DNA of 64,000 nucleotides. Source: Polaribacter glomeratus (GTDB lineage: Bacteria > Bacteroidota > Bacteroidia > Flavobacteriales > Flavobacteriaceae). A program made the translations under genes and the position numbers. Under the pieces are notes generated by a model. It was not told the DNA's origin. It worked only from the letters and a program-made list of their open reading frames with translations, and did no database searches. The stretch covers positions 1,369,278 to 1,433,277 of the forward strand of contig NZ_MSCM01000002.1 in NCBI RefSeq assembly GCF_002954665.1. Reading direction: 5' to 3'. This document shows, one piece after another, positions 9,001 to 18,102 of the stretch. Position 1 is the stretch's first letter. The number at the start of each line of letters is the position of its first letter.

Positions 9001-12000
9001 AAAACGTCTTAAATCTACACTCATATTTTTGAAGATAGCTCTTGTGCTGTTAGGTTCTAAATTTGTTACTTTTAAAGTTACAGATTGTTCATTTTGTAAT
9101 TGCACAGTTGTACTACCTTGCAAACGTTCTCTTTCAATTCCTGGTGGCTGAATGTAGCTTCCATTGTTTTGCTCAATACTTACAACACCTACTTCAAAAC
9201 CTTCTAATTCTGATTGATTTAAATCTCTTGGGTCATTTACTTGAGGATTATCTATTGTTTTTGTATAACGTCTCCAATCTCCACGCACTAAATCTAGTTC
9301 TCCAAAACGAACTACTATTGGCATCTTAAAATTTGTTAAAAACATTCTTACAAAACGGATGCTATTAAAGTCAGTAATTCCGCCTACAGAAGTTCCGTTT
9401 CTAATAGGTACTCTAAATTGATACCATTTTGTTTGCTGTGTATTTCCGTTTTCTAAAGTTACAGAAGTTGTTTTTTCATCAACAATATAGTTTCTTCCTT
9501 TTGCTAAATCAGCATGATTCATAGAAATCTTATACTCATAATAACTCTCAACAGTATTCATTGTTTGATCTCTGTTAATGTCTTCTACATCTGGATATGT
9601 TGTAGAAGATGTTGGGTATGTTTCTGGCGATTGATTTAAAGTTGGCGAGTTGCCTTGTGTATTATTATAGTCTTTATATCTTTTAAGTACCGATGCATCA
9701 ATACCGTCTAAATCTGCACCTCTAAAAAATTTAAAGTTATCAGATGCAATATCGTTCGGATTTAAACGACTAAAATTAATATTTAAATTTAAAGAGTCTG
9801 ATATTTTTTTTAAATATTGTTGTTCTTCAATATCATTTAAACCATCAAAACCTAAATCTTGATTTGTTCTTGCTGCGTCTTGTTCGCTAAACGCATAGAT
9901 GATAGATGGGTTTCTTGGTACATCTCCCCAAATTGTACTATTAACATTAGAACCGTTAACTTTTAAGCCATCTTCTGGCAAACCGTTTTCGAACATTTTA
10001 CGATTGTCTTTTAAAATGTCTTCAGAAATGTTTCCTAAATTGATATATAAATCTCCAACTTGATTATTTAAATCAGTAGGGTTTATACCTTGTGGCAAAC
10101 CTTCTGCAGTTGTAATAGAATAATTTTGATACGGATCCATAATCCAAAACTGAATGAATTCAACATTGGCTTGGTCAAAATTATTTGTATTTAACGGGCG
10201 CATAACGCCACCCCAATTTTCATTTGGCTTCTTAAAAGTTCCGTCATCATTAACGTCGCTGTCTAAAGTATTAAAGTTATAAGAACCTCTTTCTTGCGGA
10301 AAATAGGCTAAATCTAACGTTCTTACCAAAGAGTTTTGCGTAATGTCTAATTGCACATTTGGGAACAATTCTCTATAGTTAATTTGTCTTGTTTCTGCTC
10401 TAGATAATTCGTCGGCATCAATACTTGGTGGTGTTTGCCCTATACCGTAAAATATTTGATCAATACTGTACCACGCTAATTTTCCTCTTTTATAATTGTA
10501 AGGCAAATCACTTAAATCACCATTAAAACCATTAAAAAATTTGGGTGTACTTGCTTCGTACCAATCTAAAGGCGATAATAAACTAATAGGTATTTGCGAT
10601 GCTTCAAAATCATCTATATAAGAAGTTGCAGCGCCAGCAACATCAATTCCGCTTGGAGTACCTGGTAATAAGTAAGCCATATCTGCTCTTACAGAAAAAT
10701 TAGACGGCACATCTGTATCTACAAAAGGTAATTTATTTGCCAATTTTGTAAAGAAAGGGACCTCTGTAGAGTAATCGATGTTAAAACCCAACATGGTATT
10801 ATCAATTGGTTCAGCACCAAAATTAACTTTTGGCGTTAATGGTCTTTCATTAATATTTAAAATCGTTGCTCCAACTACAAAATCATCAGAAAATTTATGC
10901 TCAACATCAACACCCATAAAGGTTTTTCTTTGCTGATTAAATACCGCATTATTTTCTGTGGATACGTTTATAGGTGTGCCGGATGCTTGCAAACCTGGAT
11001 CTATAATTTGTACGCGTCCTAATTGATAATCTACTACAAAATCGATACCTTCTACTAATTGTTTTCCGCCCGCAGTAACTTTTACAGAACCCCTTGGTAC
11101 ATTAAAAGCACCAATAGAAATGCCTCCAGCACTTTCTGATTTAAAATATCCTTTCAAGAAATATTTATCTTTGTTTTGAAAGTTGTTTTGAATATTAATT
11201 TTTGTATTTAAATATAGTTCTTTAAATAAGTAAGTTTCATCTGCCGAGTTTGTTAATTTCTTTGCTAAATCGTTTCCAAAAGGCTCTGGATTAGGAAAAA
11301 TAACATATCCGTTTTGTGAGTTTACAGTAATTCCTTCTACATAATCAAAGAAACCATCTGCAGTTCTAAACTGACTTTGGTCTAGTTGGTCTAAACTTAA
11401 AACCTGAATTAAAGGCGTATTTGCAACATCTGCAGTTTGTGCATTTTGCAATACATTAGAGGGTATACCTGTAGCATCATCTCTATATTGAATCTCGAAA
11501 CGAAACCCTTCTTGCGTTAATGGAAATGCACCTAAAGCATAGATGTTTTTCATCATTAAACGCCAAGTAGGAAAAGATTCATCGTTGCCATTAACATCTT
11601 TTCTTTTGGTGGTTAATATTTCACTACGTAATAATTTTACGGCTAAATTTTGTGGAGCTTGTATTCCATCATTCGAAAATTCACCTACTTTAAAAGATTT
11701 TTTTGTACTTCCGTTTACACTTCCTGCTACCGTATATTCATAGGCAACCGCTAAAACTTCACCGTCATTTAATCTTCTATTTAAAGAAATATATCCTAAT
11801 TGAGCGTTTAGATTATACTCATTTGTACTTAATCTTCTCGCATTTTCAAGGATAGAAAAATCTGTTCCTTGTTCCATTTGAAATGTACCTGTTAGCGTAT
11901 TATCAACTGTAGAAACATCTCTAATTCCGGCTAAAACAACTGGGTCATAAATATTGTTAGAATTATTTTGAGGTAAATTTAATACCTGTCCGTTTGCTGT

Positions 12001-13158
12001 AATACTAACAGGGTTAGTGTTTAATACGGTTCCTTTGTCGTCTACTAAATTTTTATACGTAGAATTTACATTATTAGATTCTCCAAGATCCGCTATGGCA
12101 ACAATACTTCTAAAATCTTCTGTGCTGGCATTTCTGTTAGTTACCCAAACTTCAATCCTTGTAATGTTTACTTGGCTACTTATCAAAGGATAATTTCTTA
12201 AAGAATTTGAATAATTATCAATAAAAAATTGTGATAAGAAAAAGTGTCTATCAGTATCATAATCTGTAGTTCTTAGCTCAAATGGTTGTATTGATGCACC
12301 GGCTTGTGCAACAATCGTTTTGCTTTCAGAATTTTGTTGAGAGAAAACTGCGGTTACATTTGTGTTCCCAAATTTTAATTTTGTTTTAACACCAAATAAA
12401 CTTTGAGCGCCATTTATTAAAGAGTTTTTAATTGGCATCTCTACATTACCAGCTTCTAATCCTTGAAGAATATCGTCTTCTGTAGGCGTATAATCTATTT
12501 TTACTTGATTTTGAAAATCGAATGTAGATTGTGTATCATAATTTGCCATAAACTCTAAACGCTCACCAACTTTTGCACGTAAACTTGCATTAATCTGCTG
12601 ATCAAAATCAAAAGTAAAACTGCTTCTATTTTCTTCTGATATTTGTGGGTTTTCTGTATTCTGATAAATAAAACCAATTTTTAAGTTTAAACTTCCTGTA
12701 GGTGTAAATTTTACCGTGTTTCCACCAAAAATAGATTCAAAAAATTTAGAGTTTACATAATAAGAAGGTAATAAATCTTTTTGTGCATCTAAAGAACCTT
12801 TCTTTTTACTATTAGTTGCGCTTACTTTATCTTTAAAATACTGCAACATATCTCGTTTTAGACGATATTGTTGGTATTCTTTTTGAGTTAAGAAAATGGG
12901 TGTTTTTGTATAATAATCACCAATTTTTTCGATAATTACATATCTGTTTAGTTCTTTGTCAAATATGACTTCCTTTTCTGCTAAATCGTCTAAAAAAAGG
13001 CTTCCGCTTTGCGTATGATTAAAATTATACTTTAATTTTAAAGTGTCTTTTTCAACCTCAATAGAATCTTTGCTTTGAGTAGTTTGACTATAAGTAGCTG
13101 CGTTTACTGCGAAAGTAAAAAGCACTAGTAAAAGTATTTTTTTAAATGTTTTAACCAA
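6001..13158 (-). CDS. sprA: T9SS outer-membrane translocon and gliding motility protein SprA (Sov)
   Basis: 2385 aa, close to characterised SprA/Sov proteins. A signal peptide covers about residues 1-24 (KKILLLVLFTFAVNAATYSQ). SprA is a giant single-chain outer-membrane beta-barrel through which T9SS cargo with C-terminal signals crosses the membrane; in gliding species it also exports the SprB adhesin. Family features visible: an N-terminal region rich in beta strands (TGSLNLKIGFIYQNTENPQ), the GSLANF-free repeated strand pattern, many Tyr/Phe-Asn strand ends, and a C-terminal strand ending GGFNIIYNLG. It follows ruvA by only four bases and precedes gcvH. The presence of a T9SS cargo at 36046 in the same window fits. 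The frame is intact throughout. Confidence 0.97.
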   Translation of the reverse strand: MVKTFKKILLLVLFTFAVNAATYSQTTQSKDSIEVEKDTLKLKYNFNHTQSGSLFLDDLAEKEVIFDKELNRYVIIEKIGDYYTKTPIFLTQKEYQQYRLKRDMLQYFKDKVSATNSKKKGSLDAQKDLLPSYYVNSKFFESIFGGNTVKFTPTGSLNLKIGFIYQNTENPQISEENRSSFTFDFDQQINASLRAKVGERLEFMANYDTQSTFDFQNQVKIDYTPTEDDILQGLEAGNVEMPIKNSLINGAQSLFGVKTKLKFGNTNVTAVFSQQNSESKTIVAQAGASIQPFELRTTDYDTDRHFFLSQFFIDNYSNSLRNYPLISSQVNITRIEVWVTNRNASTEDFRSIVAIADLGESNNVNSTYKNLVDDKGTVLNTNPVSITANGQVLNLPQNNSNNIYDPVVLAGIRDVSTVDNTLTGTFQMEQGTDFSILENARRLSTNEYNLNAQLGYISLNRRLNDGEVLAVAYEYTVAGSVNGSTKKSFKVGEFSNDGIQAPQNLAVKLLRSEILTTKRKDVNGNDESFPTWRLMMKNIYALGAFPLTQEGFRFEIQYRDDATGIPSNVLQNAQTADVANTPLIQVLSLDQLDQSQFRTADGFFDYVEGITVNSQNGYVIFPNPEPFGNDLAKKLTNSADETYLFKELYLNTKINIQNNFQNKDKYFLKGYFKSESAGGISIGAFNVPRGSVKVTAGGKQLVEGIDFVVDYQLGRVQIIDPGLQASGTPINVSTENNAVFNQQRKTFMGVDVEHKFSDDFVVGATILNINERPLTPKVNFGAEPIDNTMLGFNIDYSTEVPFFTKLANKLPFVDTDVPSNFSVRADMAYLLPGTPSGIDVAGAATSYIDDFEASQIPISLLSPLDWYEASTPKFFNGFNGDLSDLPYNYKRGKLAWYSIDQIFYGIGQTPPSIDADELSRAETRQINYRELFPNVQLDITQNSLVRTLDLAYFPQERGSYNFNTLDSDVNDDGTFKKPNENWGGVMRPLNTNNFDQANVEFIQFWIMDPYQNYSITTAEGLPQGINPTDLNNQVGDLYINLGNISEDILKDNRKMFENGLPEDGLKVNGSNVNSTIWGDVPRNPSIIYAFSEQDAARTNQDLGFDGLNDIEEQQYLKKISDSLNLNINFSRLNPNDIASDNFKFFRGADLDGIDASVLKRYKDYNNTQGNSPTLNQSPETYPTSSTTYPDVEDINRDQTMNTVESYYEYKISMNHADLAKGRNYIVDEKTTSVTLENGNTQQTKWYQFRVPIRNGTSVGGITDFNSIRFVRMFLTNFKMPIVVRFGELDLVRGDWRRYTKTIDNPQVNDPRDLNQSELEGFEVGVVSIEQNNGSYIQPPGIERERLQGSTTVQLQNEQSVTLKVTNLEPNSTRAIFKNMSVDLRRFKNLKMFMHLQGDEGFSGVIRLGTDLDDNYYQLEVPLTASSGGNGQLDIWPEANNLDALIATFGKVKLERDGIGAAINVLYTSTSQTEGLPYKISVKGNPTLAQLRTIMLGLKNSGVVAKSGEVWFNELRSSGFDNKAGWAAVMNADANFADVANVSLSGSVRTIGFGNVEDRVNQRSLDETKQYDVATTINLGKVLTPEKWGIQLPMSYSVGERFIDPKFDPQYQDVQYTEAKVFLENLPAGNDRDKALENINNSQDYTKRTSISFINVKKNRNPNSTEKPKFYDVENLAVSYSHNSEFHRDYNIEKYISENVSAAAAYNFSFNSKSIELFKNSESFKSNYWKFIKDLNFNPVPQTLAVNSRINRSYNEQQSRNLVEGLSPQPELKQRRFLFDWDYAIGFDLTKSLQLNFNATNSYMYDAFGNGEDLQIFDDFFNTGRPNHYHQKLNTTYNLPLDKFPFLSFMKADYAYTADFDWQVSSQDQTIVEQIGNVIQNANTHNINTTFTFDKLYKQIGFEKLLLTKSQRKNAKDKNTARIKPNKDLPLGKKILKGTWDVVTSVKQGKISYAENNGQYLQGYTEDIGFLGGAPTSFAFGSQVDIRNKALENNWLVTRVDGDEYFNKTFSRTQYNKLDYTLTLKPIDDLNIDVIGNKINTADISQQLDLIEGSTTFEETPIFETGNFSTSHSMLSTAFTSGDVLFQTMKDYRVGLSSRIATQSGIDVNDPNTEFNNDGTVKGFGANSQQVLLPSFMAAYSGKNPDKVSTSLFRNIPIPNWTLRYNGLMKFDWFKKNFSTFVVSHGYRSSYTISSFTNNLQYSEATAYTVTNAAGNYESQRLIAAATLVDEFSPLIKLDMKMKNSFSLRGEIKKDRTLTMNFNNSTLTDIVGTEYIFGFGYVVKDVKMNTRFTGKKTTLKGDINLRADVSLRDNLTQIRYVDEDNDQISGGQKLFSIKFTADYRLNSNLTASFYYNHQTSKYAISTTFPRQAINGGFNIIYNLGGN

Positions 13159-13162
13159 ATTA

Positions 13163-13744
13163 CTATAAGTTTTTTAATGCTAATTTTATAATTTTTTCTA
13201 CAGAAGCATCTGGATTTTCTTTTAAAACAGCAGCAATAATTTTATCAGATTGTTTTCTTTGAAATCCTAAAACCTCTAAAGCAGATAACGCTTCATCCCT
13301 GTTCGTATTGCTTGTTCTTACAGAAACTTCATCAATATTAAACGTTTTTAAAATTTTATCTTTTAAATCTACAATAACTCTTTGTGCCGTTTTTACTCCA
13401 ATTCCTTTAACAGACTGAATTAAAGGCACATTTTCTGATGCAATTGCATTTTGTATTTCTTCGGATGTCATAGACGAAAGCATCGTTCTTGCAATGCTTG
13501 GACCAACACCAGAAACCGAAATTAATAATTTAAAAATTTCTCTTTCTGTTTTATTGATAAAACCAAAAAGCGTGTGTGCATCTTCTCTTATTGATAAATG
13601 TGTATATAAAACTACATTTTCATCCGCAGGTAAACTAGAAAAAGTATTTAAAGAAATGTGTAATAAATACCCAACACCATTGCAATCTACAACAACCTCT
13701 GTTGGATTTTTTTCTACTAATCTTCCTCTAACTTGTGTAATCAT
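13163..13744 (-). CDS. ruvA: Holliday junction branch migration protein RuvA
   Basis: 193 aa from the ATG at 13744. A longer in-frame ATG at 13846 would add 34 residues not found in the family, and a minus-7-like TACTTTAG at 13761-13768 lies inside that extension, so the shorter start is preferred. Domain order: OB fold (MITQVRGRLVEK, VDCNGVGYLLHIS), double helix-hairpin-helix region (LISVSGVGPSIARTMLSSM and VKGIGVKTAQRVIVDLKDK, the DNA-contacting hairpins), then a flexible linker and the C-terminal domain (DEALSALEVLGFQRKQSDKII) that binds RuvB. It tetramerises on four-way junctions. RuvB and RuvC are not in the window. Confidence 0.96.
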   Translation of the reverse strand: MITQVRGRLVEKNPTEVVVDCNGVGYLLHISLNTFSSLPADENVVLYTHLSIREDAHTLFGFINKTEREIFKLLISVSGVGPSIARTMLSSMTSEEIQNAIASENVPLIQSVKGIGVKTAQRVIVDLKDKILKTFNIDEVSVRTSNTNRDEALSALEVLGFQRKQSDKIIAAVLKENPDASVEKIIKLALKNL

Positions 13745-13910
13745 AAGTTCTTTTTCTTGGCTAAAGTAATAATTTATTTTAGGTTTGTTGTAATCAGTAA
13801 CATAAATGACAAAAAATAGGTCTTTAAAAAGGAGGAAAGAGGACATAAAAGAGAGATTAGAAAAGAGAGAAAAGACAATAGAGTAGAGGTTGTTTTTGCA
13901 CTCTCTACCC

Positions 13911-13963
13911 TTTAGTCTTGTTTCTTGTCTCTATAAACTATAACTTTTAGTCTTATGTCTAGA
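13911..13963. repeat. Short imperfect direct repeat between maeB and ruvA
   Basis: TTTAGTCTTGTTTCTTGTCT (13911-13930) is echoed by TTTTAGTCTTATGTCTAGA (13945-13963). The surrounding region also has purine-rich AAAGAGAGA tracts. It looks like a low-complexity intergenic repeat rather than a defined mobile element. Confidence 0.4.
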
Positions 13964-13979
13964 GCCTATTCGTCAAAAA

Positions 13980-16256
13980 TTATTTATTCTTTTCTCTTTG
14001 TTGTGCATCCACACAAGCTAAAGCTGCCATATTTACCATTTCATCTACACTAGATCCTAATTGTAAAATGTGCACTGCTTTGCTTAATCCTAAAATCATT
14101 GGTCCAATAGATTCTGCACCTTGTACTTGTTTTAAAAGCTTGTAGGTAATGTTTGCAGATTCTAAATTAGGAAAAATTAATACATTTACTTTTTTACCAT
14201 TTAATTTAGAAAAAGGAAATTCTTTTGCTAATAATTCTGCATTAAGCGCAAAATCTGCTTGTAATTCTCCGTCTACCACTAAATTAGGATAATGTTTGTG
14301 CATAAAGGCAACCGATTCTCTAATCTTTTTTGAGGTTTCTGTATTAGATGAACCAAAGTTAGAGAAAGACAACATGGCAACATTTGGCTTCATTCCAAAC
14401 ATTTTAACCAAACCAGATGTCATTAAAGTTGTATTAATTAAATCTTTTGCAGTAGGGTTTATGTTAATTGTAGTATCTGCTAAAAATAACGGACCTTGTT
14501 TTGTTAACATTAAGTTACACGCTGCAATTTTAGAAACACCTTTTTCTTTGTCTATAAGTTCTAAAATTGGTTTCACTACACTTGGATACGGCCTAGAATA
14601 CCCTGTAATAAAAGCATCTGCTTCATTTTCATTTACCATCATTGCACCAAAATAAGTACGCTCTCGCATTAATTTTGTTGCTTCAGATAATGTTCTTCCT
14701 TTACGTTGTCTGTTTTTCCAATATGCTTCTCCAAAACGTTTTCTACGTTCTTCTTCTTCGTCTGTTTTTGGATCAAAAATTGGCACATCCGCAGTAAAAC
14801 CAATTTCTTCTTTAAGTTCTAGAATCAACTCTTTTCGGCCTAATAAAATAACTTTTCCAAGTCTTTCTTCGTGTACTCTTTGAGCAGCTTTTAAAACATC
14901 TAAATGATCGGCTTCTGCAAAAACAATTCGTTTTAAATTGCTTTTAGCACGGTTATGAATCATTCTAATTTCTTTGCTTCCAGAGCCAGATCTTTCCATT
15001 AATTCTTCGCGGTACTTTTCCCAATCTGTAATTGGTTCTAATGCAACACCAGAATCCATTGCTGCCTTTGCAATTGCTGGCGGAATTTCATAAATTAGTC
15101 TTGGGTCAAATGGTTTTGGAATGATGTATTCTCTACCAAAAGATAGGCTTACTTCATCATACACAATATTTACTTTTTCTGGTACAGATCTTTTTGCTAA
15201 ATCAGCTAAAGCATGTACAGCAGCCATTTTCATTTCTTCATTAATTTTAGTAGCTCTAACATCTAAAGCACCTCTAAAAATAAATGGAAAACCTAATACA
15301 TTATTTACTTGGTTAGGATGATCAGATCTTCCTGTTGCCATAATAATGTCTTTTCTTGTTTTAATAGCTAAATCATAATCTATTTCTGGAGTAGGATTTG
15401 CCATTGCAAATACAATAGGATCGTTATTCATAGTTAGCAACATCTCTGGAGTAACTATATTACCTGTAGAAAGACCTATAAAAACATCTGCATTTTGCAT
15501 AGCATCTTCAAGCGAATGTACATCTTGGTCTGTTGCAAATTCTGCTTTTTGAGAAGTTAAATTATCTCTATCTTTTCTGATAACACCTTTGCTATCGCAC
15601 ATTACGATGTTTTGTAATGTTGCACCTAGTTTTAAATACAAACGAGTACAAGAAATTGCAGCAGCGCCTGCGCCATTTACTACAATTTTAACTTTAGAAA
15701 TGTCTTTTTCGGTAATTTCAATAGCATTTTTTAACGCAGCACCAGAAATTATTGCAGTTCCGTGTTGGTCGTCATGCATTACAGGAATATTTAATTCCTC
15801 TATTAATCTGCGTTCTATCTCAAAAGCTTCAGGAGCTTTGATATCTTCTAAATTAATTCCTCCAAAAGTTGGTGCAATTGCTTTTACAATTTCTACAAAT
15901 TTATCAACATCGGTAGCGTCAACTTCAATGTCAAAAACATCAATATCTGCAAAGATTTTAAAAAGTAATCCTTTACCTTCCATAACTGGTTTTGATGCTT
16001 CTGGGCCAATATCACCCAAACCTAAAACGGCAGTTCCGTTGGTAATTACAGCTACTAAATTTCCTTTAGAAGTATATTTGTAAACGTTTTCTCTATCTTT
16101 TGCTATTTCTAAACAAGGTTCTGCAACACCAGGAGAATATGCTAATGCTAAATCGTGTTGCGTTGCATATTTTTTTGTAGGTACAACCTCAATTTTTCCT
16201 GGTTTTGGTTTTGCGTGGTATAATAAAGCTTCGTGTCTTTTTCTAGAATCGCTCAT
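13980..16256 (-). CDS. maeB: NADP-dependent malic enzyme fused to a phosphotransacetylase-like domain
   Basis: 758 aa, the standard MaeB fusion length. Residues about 1-430 form the malic enzyme: YSPGVAEPC, the GNLVAVITNGTAVLGLGDIG metal/substrate region, MHDDQHGTA, and a nucleotide-binding VVNGAGAAAISC motif. Residues about 440-758 resemble phosphate acetyltransferase (IVFAEADHLDVLKAAQRV, ITGYSRPYPSVVKPILELI, ANITYKLLKQV), a domain that in MaeB is regulatory, often sensing acetyl-CoA, rather than catalytic. The reaction is malate + NADP to pyruvate + CO2 + NADPH. It stands as a single gene between ruvA and the sugar locus. Confidence 0.95.
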   Translation of the reverse strand: MSDSRKRHEALLYHAKPKPGKIEVVPTKKYATQHDLALAYSPGVAEPCLEIAKDRENVYKYTSKGNLVAVITNGTAVLGLGDIGPEASKPVMEGKGLLFKIFADIDVFDIEVDATDVDKFVEIVKAIAPTFGGINLEDIKAPEAFEIERRLIEELNIPVMHDDQHGTAIISGAALKNAIEITEKDISKVKIVVNGAGAAAISCTRLYLKLGATLQNIVMCDSKGVIRKDRDNLTSQKAEFATDQDVHSLEDAMQNADVFIGLSTGNIVTPEMLLTMNNDPIVFAMANPTPEIDYDLAIKTRKDIIMATGRSDHPNQVNNVLGFPFIFRGALDVRATKINEEMKMAAVHALADLAKRSVPEKVNIVYDEVSLSFGREYIIPKPFDPRLIYEIPPAIAKAAMDSGVALEPITDWEKYREELMERSGSGSKEIRMIHNRAKSNLKRIVFAEADHLDVLKAAQRVHEERLGKVILLGRKELILELKEEIGFTADVPIFDPKTDEEEERRKRFGEAYWKNRQRKGRTLSEATKLMRERTYFGAMMVNENEADAFITGYSRPYPSVVKPILELIDKEKGVSKIAACNLMLTKQGPLFLADTTININPTAKDLINTTLMTSGLVKMFGMKPNVAMLSFSNFGSSNTETSKKIRESVAFMHKHYPNLVVDGELQADFALNAELLAKEFPFSKLNGKKVNVLIFPNLESANITYKLLKQVQGAESIGPMILGLSKAVHILQLGSSVDEMVNMAALACVDAQQREKNK

Positions 16257-16360
16257 ATAATATTTGTTTGCTTGTTTGTAACTTACAAATATATGCTTTT
16301 AAGCGAAAGAGCAAATTATTATTTCTTACTTTTAAGGAGTTTTGTCAATAAAATAGGGCT

Positions 16361-18097
16361 TTAAAAATTCAATTCTTTGATAATATTATTTTCAGAATAC
16401 TTAATATTAAAAGAATAAGTTGTTAAATTGGCTTTCAGCTCAGCAAAAGAATCATTACTTGTCCAAGTAATGTGAAATTCGTTTTCTTCGGATTCTTGAA
16501 AGCTAATATTACCAGAAAATGCTTTTAACGTATTTCTTAAACGCATTAATTTAAGCTGATTTTTTACAACCTCTTTTTTAACCCCTTGATTAATATCTTC
16601 TATAGATAAAGTTGTTCTATTAATTTCTTTGTGTGCGCCAGTTCCGCCTTCATCCGCAGCTTTGTAATTATTTTTTCCTGCAAAAATATCTAAATACCAA
16701 ACTTGTGGTATACCTGGCATAAATAACTGAATGGCTCTTGCCAATAATAATTTAGCTTCGTTTTCACCAAGTGCGCTAAAAAAAGTTGCATTTACTTGAT
16801 AGTAAGAAATTTTATTTCCTGATGGGTCATACAAGTTTTTAACTCTTCCGCCGCGTTCTATAACGGTATTCATTATAGATTCAATTTCATTATCATCTAA
16901 TAAACCTTTGTTGTAAGTTCCGTTTACTTCTTTTCCTTTTAAGTCTAAAACAGGAATTCCGTCATGGCAACCTAACATATTTACAGTTTTATACCCTTTG
17001 TCAATTATTTCTTTTGCCCATTTTAAGATTGCTTTATTAGAGTTTTTTTCTAAGGTGTGAATCATTAAACCTGGTAAAAAGAAATCATAAATTTGATAGC
17101 CTTTTTTGGCAACTTCATCATGCAAGTTTAGACCATATTCGGCATGAATTTCTGGCAACAATAACAAGTCATTGCAATCTGCTATTTGCTTTATTTTCTC
17201 GAGATAATCCCAAGTGCCGGGTTTGTTAAAAAAGTTAGTTTGGCCAATTTCTTTATGCAAATAGGCAAAGGCATCTAGCCGCAATATAGAACAACCAAAG
17301 CCTTTTAATTTGGCAAGTGTTTCTTTGTAAAATTCCCAAACGAGTTCAGATTTTGCATTAACATCCATCTGACCTAAATATGTCTTTTTGGTATTTACAA
17401 TCTGTAAAATTTTATTCTTTAGAGAATTATTTTTGCCAAAATCAATAGTATTTAGTGCTTCTTTTTTTTCTATGGATGCATTAATTTTTGTACAAATTAG
17501 TTCTTTTTCTGATGATGAAATGTTGTTAAATGGTAAATCTTCAATAGTGATTTTTGTGTACTTTATTTCTTGGTAAAAAGTATTCCAATATGGTTTTTCA
17601 GTACCATCAGGAAAACCAACATTTAAAATAGGTAAACCAGTTTTTCTCATAAATAGTTTACTCAGATATTCTTGATTAGGAATAATTAATCCATCAGCAT
17701 TTTTTTTTCCATTACCATCCCAAAAGCTATTCCAGTTGATAAAAAACTCCTTATATTTAGAATTTTCTCCATGTAAAAGGATGTCTTTAAACTGCGGAGA
17801 GTTTACTGATAAGTGATTTAAAACAATATCAAATTTTAATTGAATGTTTAGCTTTTCTAAAGTTTCTAAGTCTTTTTTAGAAACCAATTCTGAATTTATA
17901 TCATAATCAATTACCGAAAAACCTCTGTCTAAATCACTATTAAAAAAAGTAGGGAGCACATAAAACAAAGAAAAAACATCTTTGAACTCTGGCAACTGAA
18001 GCATTTTAATAGTGTCACTTAACGTTTGGCCAATACTATCTGGATACGCGTTTAGCATTACTCCATTTTTAATACTTTTTGTGTTTTTTTGAACCAT
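16361..18097 (-). CDS. GH13 subfamily 18 glycoside phosphorylase, probable sucrose phosphorylase
   Basis: 578 aa. The start GVMLNAYPDSIGQTL, then FSLFYVLPTFFNSDLDRGFSVIDYD, is diagnostic of the sucrose phosphorylase branch of GH13. Catalytic residues visible: nucleophile Asp275 (ILRLDAFAY), acid/base Glu316 (LLPEIHAEYG), and HDG at 378-380 (LGCHDGIPVLD), as in sucrose phosphorylases. The family cleaves an alpha-glucosyl bond with phosphate to give glucose-1-phosphate. GH13_18 also holds sucrose-6-phosphate, glucosylglycerate and glucosylglycerol phosphorylases; the adjacent fructokinase favours sucrose. It is about 70 residues longer than bifidobacterial sucrose phosphorylase, mostly by an insertion around residues 180-245. 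Last gene of the MFS-fructokinase-phosphorylase run, five bases after the kinase. Confidence 0.85.
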   Translation of the reverse strand: MVQKNTKSIKNGVMLNAYPDSIGQTLSDTIKMLQLPEFKDVFSLFYVLPTFFNSDLDRGFSVIDYDINSELVSKKDLETLEKLNIQLKFDIVLNHLSVNSPQFKDILLHGENSKYKEFFINWNSFWDGNGKKNADGLIIPNQEYLSKLFMRKTGLPILNVGFPDGTEKPYWNTFYQEIKYTKITIEDLPFNNISSSEKELICTKINASIEKKEALNTIDFGKNNSLKNKILQIVNTKKTYLGQMDVNAKSELVWEFYKETLAKLKGFGCSILRLDAFAYLHKEIGQTNFFNKPGTWDYLEKIKQIADCNDLLLLPEIHAEYGLNLHDEVAKKGYQIYDFFLPGLMIHTLEKNSNKAILKWAKEIIDKGYKTVNMLGCHDGIPVLDLKGKEVNGTYNKGLLDDNEIESIMNTVIERGGRVKNLYDPSGNKISYYQVNATFFSALGENEAKLLLARAIQLFMPGIPQVWYLDIFAGKNNYKAADEGGTGAHKEINRTTLSIEDINQGVKKEVVKNQLKLMRLRNTLKAFSGNISFQESEENEFHITWTSNDSFAELKANLTTYSFNIKYSENNIIKELNF

Positions 18098-18102
18098 TAT
18101 AT

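Noticed and set aside
13745..13846. Longer RuvA start at 13846
   Set aside because: Would add 34 residues unknown in RuvA and would include the likely promoter; the ATG at 13744 begins exactly where the family starts.
15589..16083. A 164-aa plus-strand frame opposite maeB
   Set aside because: Antisense shadow of the malic-enzyme domain, with no independent coding signs.
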